A stretch of 35,286 nucleotides of DNA from an uncultured Flavobacteriales bacterium (GTDB lineage Bacteria > Bacteroidota > Bacteroidia > Flavobacteriales_D > Sanyastnellaceae), in NCBI GenBank assembly GCA_913051865.1, contig CAJXHE010000011.1, positions 1 to 35,286 on the forward strand, given 5' to 3'. Below the pieces are notes generated by a model. That model worked only from the letters and a program-made list of their open reading frames with translations. It was not told the DNA's origin and ran no database searches. Numbering within the stretch: position 1 is the first letter of the stretch; the number at the start of each line of letters is the position of its first letter. Positions 10,584 to 21,579 of the stretch are shown here, in pieces. The position numbers and the translations under genes were made by a program.

Positions 10584-11471
10584 ATGAAGTTAAATTTATC
10601 TGGAATTCTATCCTTTTTACTCCTAATCAGCGCTCCGTTTTCTTCATATTTGGCGCAAATACCTCGTGCTTCTCAAATACCAATGATGTTCGAAAATCTT
10701 CGCAGAGCATCCACTGATCACGATCGATTTATCCTTCACAACGATCTGAAGACCCTTTTGAGAGAGACACTTGACAATATCGATTCCTCTGAACCTTTGG
10801 CTGAACTTATGGCGAAATGGCCTGCAGGAATCGTTTCAGCGGGTAAAGGAAATGAATTGGTGACAATAATATCATGGAATTCTGAACGACAAGATAGAAC
10901 GCAAGATTACGGCGCATTTGTAATTTATGGCTTTGACAATTCGGGACAGTTTGAGACGCTCAAATGGACTGAGTTGATCCATGACAGAAATGAAGATCCC
11001 AAAGACGAATCTCGAAGCTATAGAGTGGATGATTGGCCTGGAGCAATCTATTACGATTTAATCCTTACCCATGATGGCAAAACGCCTGTTTACACTTTAT
11101 TGGGATGGGAAGGTGCCAATGCCCAAGTCACGAGGAAAGTTATGGAAACCATGGTTATTTCTAACGACATCATTAGAATAGGCGTTCCGTATTTAAATCG
11201 TCCAGATGGCATTCGGAAGCGGCATGTTTTGGAATACTCTGACGAATTACAAGCCACTCTGCGATACGAACCTGAAAACAACAGAATCGTTTTGGACCGC
11301 TTGGCACCTAGCGACCCATCTCTTGCTGGGGCCACTGCCTTTTACGGACCGACAATGACATATGATGAATATGTGTGGAAGGGTGAAAAGTGGGAGTTCT
11401 CATCAAACATCGCTGTGCGAAACTCAAAAGACAGAGAGCGCAACAGGCCATACAACGCAACAGAAAAGTAA
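10584..11471 (+). CDS. Secreted hypothetical protein
   Basis: ORF with signal peptide MKLNLSGILSFLLLISAPFSSYLAQ (start M7 of the listed ORF). Confidence 0.7.
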   Translation: MKLNLSGILSFLLLISAPFSSYLAQIPRASQIPMMFENLRRASTDHDRFILHNDLKTLLRETLDNIDSSEPLAELMAKWPAGIVSAGKGNELVTIISWNSERQDRTQDYGAFVIYGFDNSGQFETLKWTELIHDRNEDPKDESRSYRVDDWPGAIYYDLILTHDGKTPVYTLLGWEGANAQVTRKVMETMVISNDIIRIGVPYLNRPDGIRKRHVLEYSDELQATLRYEPENNRIVLDRLAPSDPSLAGATAFYGPTMTYDEYVWKGEKWEFSSNIAVRNSKDRERNRPYNATEK

Positions 11472-11493
11472 AAAAAACACGTATTTCAAAGCC

Positions 11494-12312
11494 ATGAAAC
11501 CCTTTTTAAAATTCATCATTTCAACATGTTTTCTATTATTCTTTCTGAATGGCAACTCTGACACCTTTGCACAAGAAATCAATAAACTATTGCCCTCTAT
11601 GGCGGAAGAGATTGCGAATCTTACCAGAGTGCCTTTAGGTGAAGGGACACTCATCTTTGAAAACTGGCTGGTCTACTCTGTTGAAGCTAAAGGGAAAAAA
11701 AGGACTGGTAAGGTTTATTCTTCAGACAACCACAACACATTCTGTTGGACTGATGATTTGAACAATACGAAATCTTTCTTTTTCAGAGACTCAACACAAG
11801 CTACCACACTTACTTTAATCCCTCAAAACAAACAAGGCACTGAACTTTCCCCAGCCATGATGCGAGCCATGGGGTATACAAAAGAAAAGCAGGAACCAGT
11901 CATCTACAAAGTTGAAAAGGACGCAGACGAGTCGATGATCAAAGATCATGCATGTCACGCCGCGACATCGTCATTTGAAGATCTCGAATATACCACGTGG
12001 GTCGCAGATAGGAAGGACATCAAACGTTCTGAAAGAAAGATGTTGGGAAGGGCATTGAGGTTTTGGTTTTCTAATCAGCCTGGCGAAGCTTTAGCTTCGG
12101 CAAACATTAAAGAATCGTGGATTCCTCTGGGGTTCAATGCCGAGGGATACGAATTCAGAGTATTAGATTGGGGAACCGAAGGTTCGTTCAGCGTCATAAA
12201 AGATGATTATATGATCAATGTTCCGGGACTTGATCTAAATGCCGTGGCAAAAAAATACGTCGAAGACTTAAAAAAGAAAAAAGAAGAAAGTTTGCCTCAG
12301 AAGGAGGACTGA
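11494..12312 (+). CDS. Secreted hypothetical protein (DUF4412-like)
   Basis: Signal peptide MKPFLKFIISTCFLLFFLNGNSDTFAQ at 11494; tandem with the preceding secreted ORF. Confidence 0.65.
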   Translation: MKPFLKFIISTCFLLFFLNGNSDTFAQEINKLLPSMAEEIANLTRVPLGEGTLIFENWLVYSVEAKGKKRTGKVYSSDNHNTFCWTDDLNNTKSFFFRDSTQATTLTLIPQNKQGTELSPAMMRAMGYTKEKQEPVIYKVEKDADESMIKDHACHAATSSFEDLEYTTWVADRKDIKRSERKMLGRALRFWFSNQPGEALASANIKESWIPLGFNAEGYEFRVLDWGTEGSFSVIKDDYMINVPGLDLNAVAKKYVEDLKKKKEESLPQKED

Positions 12313-12902
12313 CCCAACAACACCTCTGTGGCCCCTGAACCATATTCACGGGGATTTCCATCCCTCACTGTACAATTGGGATAGTACATTTCAAGACGCG
12401 TACGGATTTGGTGTCTCAAAACCCCTTGACCTATGCCATGAATGAAAATCACTTTCCTGACTCTCTGCTCTCCAGCAATCCGCATCATTCGTTCGAAATG
12501 ATTTAATTGAATGTCCAATTTCGTTCTATCTCTAAGACCCGATTGATCATCAACAAGCTCATGAATATGAAGATCAATGACCATATGCTCCCCCCTTCTT
12601 TTTTGATTCGTAGCATTCGCATTTGAATACTTAATGTCAAATTCTTTTTGAATTTCCTTTTGTCTTCCCTCATCGAGATCTTGTGCCAAAATAGATGCCA
12701 AATCTGGCAATTTGTTGTTGTACGCTTCAATCTCTTCTTCTCGACCTATCACGCGCATGAGCTCTTGTAATTTGTAGTTCATGTCAAACCCATCCTCCCC
12801 TTCCACAGTAGCTGTTCCGTCAGAGAAAACCTCCAACACTTTACCACCGCCTACTTCATTCAGAAACCGAACTTGGTCGCCTTTTTTAATTTCCTGTGAC
12901 AT
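12297..12902 (-). CDS. DUF2027/Smr-domain protein
   Basis: Start MSQEIKKGDQVRFLNEVGGGKVLEVFSDGTATVEGEDGFDMNYKLQELM at 12902; Smr motif DLHIHEL...KVIFIHGIGQGVLRHQIRTRL. Confidence 0.85.
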   Translation of the reverse strand: MSQEIKKGDQVRFLNEVGGGKVLEVFSDGTATVEGEDGFDMNYKLQELMRVIGREEEIEAYNNKLPDLASILAQDLDEGRQKEIQKEFDIKYSNANATNQKRRGEHMVIDLHIHELVDDQSGLRDRTKLDIQLNHFERMMRIAGEQRVRKVIFIHGIGQGVLRHQIRTRLEMYYPNCTVRDGNPREYGSGATEVLLGQSSF

Positions 12903-12907
12903 CCAAA

Positions 12908-13954
12908 CTAAATGTTTGATAGGTAATGACAAGCGCCATCTACTTGATCGTCTGTATTGTCCAAATGGGTTACAAATCGTATGCTGGAAGGTCCAAACTG
13001 AAAACATTCAATCCCATTTCTCCCCCACTCAGAAGAAAGCGCGTCAGAATCGACACCTTTCTTAAGCTTGAGAATGACAATGTTTGTATCTATCGGCGCA
13101 TGTGAGATAACGCTGGGGTGATGAAGTGCCGCAGCGCCCAATCTCTTCGCCCGTGAGTGATCTATTTCAAGGCGATCAATGTTGTTTTCTAACGCATATA
13201 GTCCTGCAGCAGCTACAATTCCGGCTTGACGCATCCCACCACCAAACACTTTTCTTGCTCTGTGTGCTTGCGCAATGAATGACTTGGATCCAACAAGCAC
13301 CGACCCTACCGGACATCCCAAACCTTTTGACAGGCACAGCGACATAGAATCAAAATTGGCCCCGTATGCGTGAAGGGCTTCCGCATCATTGTGTATGCCA
13401 CGAGCCACAAGGGCATTCCAAAGACGAGCCCCATCTAAATGAGTAGCAAGTCCCAATTCCCTTGATACTCTTGATACTTCGTTTAATTCAGAAAGATCCC
13501 AAATCGACCCACCTCCTTTGTTGCATGTATCTTCCAAACTCACCAAAGATGTTTTGGCATAATGACTGTCTAAGGGGTTAACATTTGACCTCACATCCGT
13601 AGCAGAAAATCTACCAAGGTCACCATTTAAAAGACGCACAGATGCACCACTTAGCCGCGCAATGCCGCCACCTTCATAATTGTAAATATGTGAAAGCTTG
13701 TCACAGATAACCTCTTCACCGGGTGAGGTATGAACAGCAATGGCTATTTGATTTGTCATTGTGCCTGAAGGACAAAAAAGGCCATCCTCCATCCCAAACA
13801 TTTCAGCACATTTGTTTTGCAATTCATTGATTTCAGGATCTTCCGCAAAGACATCATCCCCTGTCACCGCTTTATGCATACGTCCCCTCATTTCGACACT
13901 TGGTCGAGTAACTGTATCACTTCGAAGGTCAATTGTGAGCTTTGATGTTGTCAT
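12908..13954 (-). CDS. ltaE: Low-specificity L-threonine aldolase (PLP-dependent, beta-eliminating lyase family)
   Basis: IDLRSDTVTRPSVEMRGRMHKAVTGDDVFAEDP...CPSGTMTNQIAIAVHTSPGEEVICD...LHLDGARLWNA-type motif...LSKGLGCPVGSVLVG. Confidence 0.92.
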   Translation of the reverse strand: MTTSKLTIDLRSDTVTRPSVEMRGRMHKAVTGDDVFAEDPEINELQNKCAEMFGMEDGLFCPSGTMTNQIAIAVHTSPGEEVICDKLSHIYNYEGGGIARLSGASVRLLNGDLGRFSATDVRSNVNPLDSHYAKTSLVSLEDTCNKGGGSIWDLSELNEVSRVSRELGLATHLDGARLWNALVARGIHNDAEALHAYGANFDSMSLCLSKGLGCPVGSVLVGSKSFIAQAHRARKVFGGGMRQAGIVAAAGLYALENNIDRLEIDHSRAKRLGAAALHHPSVISHAPIDTNIVILKLKKGVDSDALSSEWGRNGIECFQFGPSSIRFVTHLDNTDDQVDGACHYLSNI

Positions 13955-14042
13955 GGGTTTTTCGGAAAATAAGCAAATATAAATTAGGAAAGTTCAAATA
14001 TTATTTGCTAATTGAAGGATAATCGCAATTAAACCATCTGTA

Positions 14043-17000
14043 ATGAAGACGACATTATCAACCCTCATCTTGGTGTTTTTCGCAATTTCAGCGAGTTCTG
14101 GACTAAAGGCTCAAGACCCTTGCACCTTGCCAACCTACAATGTAAATGCATCATTTACACCAAACGAAATTATACTAGATCTTTTCCAAGCACTTACCAA
14201 TGATGGATACGATTTTTTGGGATATGAGAATTGTTATGGCTATACGGGTGATGGCGGGTGCTTTTATTCGAATTTCATTGTGAATGAGGCCTTAACTCCA
14301 TTTGGGTGTGCGATAAGTCAGTGGGAAATTTTATTGTCACCTAATGCAAATCAGGACGCATGTTGCGGAGATCATCTACTGCCATATTATTTATCCTACA
14401 ACGCTCCTGATGGTTTAACTATGTTTTGTGAAGGATTCATAAATATCACAATTGATTGTGGTCATGATTGTGGAATTATTGACTTCACTGACCCTGCACT
14501 AACCCCTAGCATAAGTTCCTCTGGAGATGGATCCGCAGGAGCCATTGAATGTATCAAAGTTTGTGAAAATTCATCTCTTATCGCTTTTGCTCCAGTTTTC
14601 GGTTCAGGCTTTATATATGATTGGGATGTACAAGGTGGAATCATCACAGGCGGCCAAAACACTTCAGAATTAGACGTGCTATGGGGGCCTCACGGTGCGG
14701 GGAATATCGCTGTGACCATCACAAACATAGACCCTAATTTCACGCCTGTCACCTATACCGTCTGTATAGAAATACTAGAGGGGCCTGAGGCACTGTTCAG
14801 TTCTACAGGAAATGCTTGTTTAGATAGTCCCATTCAGTTTACAGACTTGAGTAGTTCTGGCGCATCGAATTATTTTTGGGATTACGGAGACGGACAATCG
14901 TTCTCTTCAGTTAGCTCCACAAACCCTTCCCATATTTACAGTACTCCAGGCCTTTATGACGTTACACTCACCGTATTTAGTGACATACTTGGCCCAGAGG
15001 GAAATGTACTTTGCACATGTGCTGACACATATACTGAACAAGTTCTGGTGGACAGCCTTGTCGGTCCAGACATCCAGTGTATCTCTACTTTATGTGAAAA
15101 CGACACAGCCTCATATTTTACAACCGCAGACTGTCTTGATTACACGTGGTCTGTTTTCGACGCATTTGGCGTTCCTATTCTTCCTGCCAATGGACAAGGC
15201 ACAAACGAAATATTCGTACAGTGGGGACAAGGACCCTACGGTACGGTTGAACTGGTGGTCGACAATTGTACGCCTGCTCACTGCAACACCCCCACGTCAA
15301 TACAGATTCCAATTATCCCTGCCAATGGATCTATAAATGGGCCTGACATCGTATGTGAAGGAGAAGTCGTTTCATATGACTTAACCAAATGGTTCAGTGT
15401 AGATTATGACTGGTCTGTTACAGGTGGATCACTTATTAATCAAGAGGGCTCTGTTGCAACTATTCAATGGAACACTTCAGGCATCGGGACCATCGATGTC
15501 ACATATACAAGTGATTTTTTACAAGATTTACCTGGAAATGGACCCAATGACTGTACTGGGTTTGCGACATTAAATGTCGAAGTCAAGCCCAAGTTTAATG
15601 TTTACCCGTCACAATTGGATGTATGTTTAGGTGCAACAACACTCTTTTCCGCATCCGGAAGTTTAGGTGGCATTTTTGATTGGTCTAATTCAGGAGGCTT
15701 GGCTCAAAACGTGACAGGAAATACCGCAGAGATAACATGGACTTCAAGTGGTTCTTATACTGTCACTGCAGACCTCAATGCAGCCAATCCAGATTTATAC
15801 TGCAATTCAACAGTGACTTCCTTCGTCACTGTCCATGAAGTTGCTCCCCCTACTGCCGTCACCGGGCCAATTGAGGTTTGTGTGAATTCACCCAGTTATA
15901 TATATGAAGTCGCAGCAAGTCAAGGACTTAATGCAATTTGGACACCCAATAGCACAAACCCTGGCGGGGGGATTCCGGTCGCAAACCCAGCTGTAGGTTT
16001 ATATACAGAGGTCACATGGGGTATGTCGGGCCTTTTCAATTTAGAGGTTGTTTATGAAATGGCTGAAGCACCTTTTTGCACTTCAAATCCTTTTACATTG
16101 GTCGTCGAAGAACGTACGCACGGCCCAGCAGTTGCTATCACATCTCCTGATGCCCCATGTGCAAACGAAATCGCAAATTATTCGATTTCGGACATCCACC
16201 CAGACGCAACGATTCACTGGACGATAGACCTCCCTCAATACGGCAGTGTAGTAGGTGGACAGGGCACAGATAACATGACGGTACAATGGAATGACATCCC
16301 CAGCAATTCTGTGAATACAACGGTTACAGCCACGGTTGAATTATGTGGCAACACGACCATATACACCATGGGAATCATCCTGAATAGAGCAATTGTACCT
16401 ACAGTTGTTGGCGCAGATTTCTGTGTTGGAACATCGGGAAGCGTAGCCGTAAGTAATGCAGGATCATTTATCTCACCCTTTATTTGGGTTGGATCTTCAC
16501 AAACGACCAGTTCAATCAGTACTTCAAGTGCTGGAGACTATATTGTAAACACGATTGACATTAATGGATGCGCATCTTCAGGTGGTGCTACAATTGGAAT
16601 CTTACCAGCTCCTATGCTGAATTTGACGACAAATGGCCCAAACACCCTTGTGGACGGCGTCCCAGGTTCCACGCAAATTGTTGCTCCATACAACCCAAAC
16701 TACCAATACAGCTGGAGTTCAGGAGGGGGAACATCGGAAACAATTACGCACTTTTGGCAAGGCGGAACATTGCCTAATGCCTACACCTATACCCTCACAA
16801 TTACTGAGCAACCGTCTGGCTGTACAAATACAGAGTCGATCACGATTTATGAGGAAGATGTTAGTGGTCCACCAATCCCATGCACTGGCCCCTGCTGTGA
16901 TCTAGAGACTTTTTCCATAGTGCCTTCAGCAATCATTTCTGGAGGATATTGTGACACTTGGGCATTCAGTTCTACGGGAAGCTCTGCAAATGTCACCAAT

Positions 17001-20000
17001 ATTAATTGGAATTTTGGTGATTTCAGTGGGTCATCTTCAAACCCAACCACACATACCTACACTGAAATTGGATATTACAATGTTATTATGTCTGGCCAAG
17101 TTCCAAATACGGCAGGCACTGCATTTTGCCTTGTCTCTGAAAAGATTGTTGTCGAGGTGGCGATGATCGCGCAATTCGGAACTGAGGTGAGTTGCGCCCC
17201 CAACCCTACTGACATTCCACAGTTGTGCTTAACAGATGAGACAGCATACCTGCCGGGGACATCTCTCAGTGCTATTAATTTCACTTTAGGGTCAAGTAAC
17301 AGTAGTCTTTCACCTGCTTGTTTTGGCAGTTTAACTTTGGGGTCTCCATATACGCCAACCCTAACTGCGACACATTCTTCTGGGTGTATCGACGATTTCT
17401 CTCAGGCAGTCACTATTCCAGGACCCGTCATAATAAGTGGCCCTTCGCCTCTTTGTCTTGAAGAATCTGGGGCGTTCTCAGCTTCATGTGCGGGTGCCGT
17501 GAGTTTTGACTGGAATTTTGATGACACAGCTGTAGGGGCAAATGACAACAGCATTTTTGATGGCGCGAGTCCGCAACATGCATATGCCCAAAACCCAATT
17601 ACTCAAGCGCAAAACGGACCTTACAACCCTGTTGTGACCGTTGTGGCGACGCATGTAAATGGATGTCAGTTTACAAACAGTATGAACATTGTTGTGAATG
17701 ACTTGCCACCTGGAAACACAATTACATCTGTGGATGGAGATTTTATGTTTTGTTTTGGATCTACAGAAACACTAGAGGTTTCTCCTCTTCCGCCTTCACA
17801 AGTAACATGGTGGTCTTCTGACCCAGGAAATCCTGTTGGGTCTGGAACATCTTTCGATGTAAGTGCTGAGGGAGAATACGGAGCTACGATTATCAACCCT
17901 GTCACAGGATGTTCAACAGAACTTGACCCCGTGCTTGTACAACAGTGGCCATTGGTTCCTGCATTTATCACGGGACCGAGTATTCTTTGTGAAGGAGAGT
18001 GTACAACCTTACTCGCACCTCAGGGCAACTACCTCTACGAATGGTTCGATTTGGCCGGAAATTTACTTGGAACAACAAACGCCATTGATGTTTGTTCGTA
18101 TCAAATAATTGGAAGTGACACCTTTACCTTAAAAGTGGTGGATGCAACATCTGGATGCAACAACTCATCTGACCTTGCAATCACGGTTGCGCAAAGTCCA
18201 ACAGTCCAAATAGGCACATTTCCTGACCCACCCTGTGAGGGCTCAGAGGTCACACTATTTGTTGACCCATTAGACCCGTTGCTTAATTATGTTTGGACTG
18301 GAGGACAAACAGGACAAACCTTTACAACCTTGTCTGAAGGAATCTATACTGTCGTTGCAATCGATCCACTTACAGGATGCAAAGGTTCTGCAAACGAGAC
18401 TGTTCACCCTTGCCCAAATCTATGTGAAGTGCCGACAGGTTGCTATATCGCGTGTGATTCTGGAAAAACAGTCTGTGGACCCCTTGGGCTTGCATCTTAT
18501 GAATGGAATTACATCCCACCAGGATCGAATGTTTCTACAATCGTAGGGATGACGAGATGCATCACGATGACTTTGGATGGAGACTATTCTCTTACAGCTG
18601 AAAACATCTATGGATGTCCCAAAACATCTGGACTTTTAGAGATGGAATTTATCGACTGCGACAGTTGCCAGTTTTCTGAAACCGATATGCTAGACTTACA
18701 GCTTCTGTCATTAGGCACATCACTATACAATACTGACATTGACGGTGACGGAGTGACTGAGGATGTGGCCTGCTGTCTTTGGTCTATCAATCCTTTAATT
18801 TCTCTGTCAAATGGGGCAAACCCAAACACATTGTGTATGGATATCATCTGGGGTGACGGAACCGTTCAAACCAACCTTCCTTTGGGATCTCCTGTCGAAC
18901 ATTGTTATACGGATGGATGCACTGACTATCCATTGAATGTGAAAATTAAATGCTGCGACGATGGATCAAATACTTTTGGATTCACTGCAACTGCATTTTG
19001 TGATTGTGTTCCCGATTGCTATGTGAGAAATTCGTTCTGGGAAGCCATTACTGAAGTACCGGGAGCAGATAAATGTCACATTGAATTTACAGGAACTCAA
19101 TTTTTAGGGCCGAATATGGTGTCGTATCAAAACCCTGAGTATACTATCATAGGGGTAGAAAACAGCGGAAACCTCATCAATTTAAGTAGCTTAAGTTATG
19201 GGGGTGGATACAACTTCAGCTTCGACTTAAACCCAGGTGTATACGAGGTTTGTTATTCAATAGAAGGTGTTTCAACGCTGGGCGAAATATGCAGTTCCGA
19301 ACATTGTCATGAAGTCGTCGTTAATTGTTGCCAAGACCCTGTCGTGTCAGATGATTGTTTGGTCAACTGTAACAATTTAGAAGTAGGATTGGGCCTCGTA
19401 GACCTTGGCACATCCACTGATTCCGATGGGAATGCGTGTTGTGAGTATGGACTTTCACCCATAATATTAAGCAACTGCCCGGTTAATCTGCTCGACCTCT
19501 GCATCAACATAGACTGGGGGGATGACTCTGCGCCCCTTCAAAATGTTTCATTCGCTCAAGGATATACACATTGCTATCCATCTGGAGGGACCTACGTTGT
19601 AACGTTAGATGTCTTTTGTTGCGCGCAGCAAGGACAGACTCAATCTTGGACATTTACAGACACCGTTACTTGCCCAAGTGGTGGATGCGATATTCCTCAG
19701 GAGTTTGACTTTGAATGGGGAACAAATACAAGTTGTCCCACGACAGGATGTGATCAGATGTGGTTTTGTGCAATGAATTTCACTGGACAAGACCCGAACA
19801 TCTGTATAAGCTGGGATTTCGGAGATGGAAACATCTACAACCCCTCTCTTCCTGACTGTCCGATACATTGCTATAATTCAGGAGGAAACTACAATGTTTG
19901 TATGACAGTGTATTGTTGTGATGAAGGACCAATGGGGCCCTCAGCATATACAGTTTGTCACACAATAAATGTATCATGTGGCGTTGTCGCATCCGACTGC

Positions 20001-20084
20001 ACTGGTGACTATGACCTCGATGGATTTATAGGCGTCGTCGATCTGTTGGAGCTTTTGGGTCAATATGGAGGTGCTTGCCAATAA
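14043..20084 (+). CDS. Giant secreted PKD/PKD-like domain protein with Cys-rich C-terminal repeats and single dockerin-like tail
   Basis: 2013 aa; signal peptide MKTTLSTLILVFFAISASSGLKAQ; PKD motifs (FWDYGDGQSFSS...HIYSTPGLYDVTLTV); repeated CC/HCY modules; ends DCTGDYDLDGFIGVVDLLELLGQYGGACQ. Confidence 0.85.
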   Translation: MKTTLSTLILVFFAISASSGLKAQDPCTLPTYNVNASFTPNEIILDLFQALTNDGYDFLGYENCYGYTGDGGCFYSNFIVNEALTPFGCAISQWEILLSPNANQDACCGDHLLPYYLSYNAPDGLTMFCEGFINITIDCGHDCGIIDFTDPALTPSISSSGDGSAGAIECIKVCENSSLIAFAPVFGSGFIYDWDVQGGIITGGQNTSELDVLWGPHGAGNIAVTITNIDPNFTPVTYTVCIEILEGPEALFSSTGNACLDSPIQFTDLSSSGASNYFWDYGDGQSFSSVSSTNPSHIYSTPGLYDVTLTVFSDILGPEGNVLCTCADTYTEQVLVDSLVGPDIQCISTLCENDTASYFTTADCLDYTWSVFDAFGVPILPANGQGTNEIFVQWGQGPYGTVELVVDNCTPAHCNTPTSIQIPIIPANGSINGPDIVCEGEVVSYDLTKWFSVDYDWSVTGGSLINQEGSVATIQWNTSGIGTIDVTYTSDFLQDLPGNGPNDCTGFATLNVEVKPKFNVYPSQLDVCLGATTLFSASGSLGGIFDWSNSGGLAQNVTGNTAEITWTSSGSYTVTADLNAANPDLYCNSTVTSFVTVHEVAPPTAVTGPIEVCVNSPSYIYEVAASQGLNAIWTPNSTNPGGGIPVANPAVGLYTEVTWGMSGLFNLEVVYEMAEAPFCTSNPFTLVVEERTHGPAVAITSPDAPCANEIANYSISDIHPDATIHWTIDLPQYGSVVGGQGTDNMTVQWNDIPSNSVNTTVTATVELCGNTTIYTMGIILNRAIVPTVVGADFCVGTSGSVAVSNAGSFISPFIWVGSSQTTSSISTSSAGDYIVNTIDINGCASSGGATIGILPAPMLNLTTNGPNTLVDGVPGSTQIVAPYNPNYQYSWSSGGGTSETITHFWQGGTLPNAYTYTLTITEQPSGCTNTESITIYEEDVSGPPIPCTGPCCDLETFSIVPSAIISGGYCDTWAFSSTGSSANVTNINWNFGDFSGSSSNPTTHTYTEIGYYNVIMSGQVPNTAGTAFCLVSEKIVVEVAMIAQFGTEVSCAPNPTDIPQLCLTDETAYLPGTSLSAINFTLGSSNSSLSPACFGSLTLGSPYTPTLTATHSSGCIDDFSQAVTIPGPVIISGPSPLCLEESGAFSASCAGAVSFDWNFDDTAVGANDNSIFDGASPQHAYAQNPITQAQNGPYNPVVTVVATHVNGCQFTNSMNIVVNDLPPGNTITSVDGDFMFCFGSTETLEVSPLPPSQVTWWSSDPGNPVGSGTSFDVSAEGEYGATIINPVTGCSTELDPVLVQQWPLVPAFITGPSILCEGECTTLLAPQGNYLYEWFDLAGNLLGTTNAIDVCSYQIIGSDTFTLKVVDATSGCNNSSDLAITVAQSPTVQIGTFPDPPCEGSEVTLFVDPLDPLLNYVWTGGQTGQTFTTLSEGIYTVVAIDPLTGCKGSANETVHPCPNLCEVPTGCYIACDSGKTVCGPLGLASYEWNYIPPGSNVSTIVGMTRCITMTLDGDYSLTAENIYGCPKTSGLLEMEFIDCDSCQFSETDMLDLQLLSLGTSLYNTDIDGDGVTEDVACCLWSINPLISLSNGANPNTLCMDIIWGDGTVQTNLPLGSPVEHCYTDGCTDYPLNVKIKCCDDGSNTFGFTATAFCDCVPDCYVRNSFWEAITEVPGADKCHIEFTGTQFLGPNMVSYQNPEYTIIGVENSGNLINLSSLSYGGGYNFSFDLNPGVYEVCYSIEGVSTLGEICSSEHCHEVVVNCCQDPVVSDDCLVNCNNLEVGLGLVDLGTSTDSDGNACCEYGLSPIILSNCPVNLLDLCINIDWGDDSAPLQNVSFAQGYTHCYPSGGTYVVTLDVFCCAQQGQTQSWTFTDTVTCPSGGCDIPQEFDFEWGTNTSCPTTGCDQMWFCAMNFTGQDPNICISWDFGDGNIYNPSLPDCPIHCYNSGGNYNVCMTVYCCDEGPMGPSAYTVCHTINVSCGVVASDCTGDYDLDGFIGVVDLLELLGQYGGACQ

Positions 20085-20122
20085 ACGTATGCATCTCATC
20101 TGGTTTTGATTAGATTGCATGC

Positions 20123-21565
20123 ATGATCAATCGCAATGATATAAAAGCAGTCACGAAGTCAATTGTACTTGGTGGCTGCTTTGTTTTTATAAATGGATTT
20201 GGAACTATTCTAGGCCAAACCTCTACCCCATCAGATTCCGCTGTGATACGCTCCATTTACGATGAGGTTCTAACAAATGGGGAGGCTTACGAGAACTTAA
20301 GGGTCCTTACAAAAACGATAGGGCATCGGTTAAGTGGTTCACCTGAAGCTGATCAAGCCATGGAATGGGGTGCAGAATTGTTACGTAACTACGGGGCAGA
20401 TCACGTTTACGTGATGCCAGTAGTGGTCCCCAGTTGGACACGGGGAGATATTGCAAATGCGTCTGTAGAAATGTCCTCCGGAGAGAAATTTGACCTTCAC
20501 ATTACCGCTTTGGGTGGCTCTATCGAAACGCCTGACAACGCCCCTATTTCTGCAGAAATAATTGTTGTTAAACATCTGAGCGACTTAGATACCATGCCCA
20601 AGCGCAAAACAAAAGGTAAAATTGTACTTTTCAATCGCGCGATGGACCCTGTCCTCATTAACACAGGTTCTGCCTATGGCGGTGCAAACGACCAAAGAGG
20701 TCAAGGTGCGATATACGCCTCTAAAGCAGGAGCTATTGGCGCATTGGTGAGATCTCTCACACATTCATTAGATACATTGCCTCATACGGGGGCGATGTAC
20801 TATTCTGAGGATGTCACTCAAATCCCAGCAGCAGCCATTTCAACTGTTGATGCGCGAAAACTGGCCAAGCTATATAAAACAGATCCTGGCCTCCAAGTGA
20901 CATTCCAAATGAACTGTGAGGCTTTGCCAGATGTAGAGCAAGGAAACGTCATCGGAGAATGGACCGGATCGGAATTTCCGAACGAAATTATTACGGTAGG
21001 AGGACATCTCGACTCATGGGACATCGGAGAAGGCGCGCACGATGATGGCGCTGGCATCGTTCATACCATAGAAGTACTACGCACACTGAAAGCCATTGGA
21101 TATAAACCCCGAAGAACGATTAGATTCGTCCTTTTTATTAACGAGGAAAATGGAAATCGAGGGGGCATTAAATACGCAGAAATTGCAGCTTCTGAACTCG
21201 CAAAAGACGAACATGTTTACGTTGCAGCCATGGAGTCAGATGCTGGAGGGTTCAGCCCACGCGGATTCAGTATGGACGCCACAGACACACTTGTGGACAT
21301 TGTAAAAAGCTGGAAGCCCCTTTTCGAACAGTACAACATACACCGATTCAAGAAGGGATGGTCCGGAGTTGACATCGGTCCATTAAAGCAACTTGAGAGG
21401 CGTCCTTTGTTAATAGGGCTCGTCCCAGATGGCCAACGTTACTTTGATTTCCACCACAGTACTTCAGACGTTTTTGAAAACGTACACAAAAGAGAACTGG
21501 AATTAGGAGCTGCCACCATGGCATCTATGATTATGCTCATCGACAAATACATCCCCGCCCCATAA
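20123..21565 (+). CDS. M28 family metallopeptidase (carboxypeptidase Q-like), secreted
   Basis: VGGHLDSWDIGEGAHDDGAGIVHTIEVLRTL...RTIRFVLFINEENGNRGGIKYAE zinc-peptidase motifs; N-terminal hydrophobic segment. Confidence 0.9.
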   Translation: MINRNDIKAVTKSIVLGGCFVFINGFGTILGQTSTPSDSAVIRSIYDEVLTNGEAYENLRVLTKTIGHRLSGSPEADQAMEWGAELLRNYGADHVYVMPVVVPSWTRGDIANASVEMSSGEKFDLHITALGGSIETPDNAPISAEIIVVKHLSDLDTMPKRKTKGKIVLFNRAMDPVLINTGSAYGGANDQRGQGAIYASKAGAIGALVRSLTHSLDTLPHTGAMYYSEDVTQIPAAAISTVDARKLAKLYKTDPGLQVTFQMNCEALPDVEQGNVIGEWTGSEFPNEIITVGGHLDSWDIGEGAHDDGAGIVHTIEVLRTLKAIGYKPRRTIRFVLFINEENGNRGGIKYAEIAASELAKDEHVYVAAMESDAGGFSPRGFSMDATDTLVDIVKSWKPLFEQYNIHRFKKGWSGVDIGPLKQLERRPLLIGLVPDGQRYFDFHHSTSDVFENVHKRELELGAATMASMIMLIDKYIPAP

Positions 21566-21579
21566 ACACGCCTTACAGT

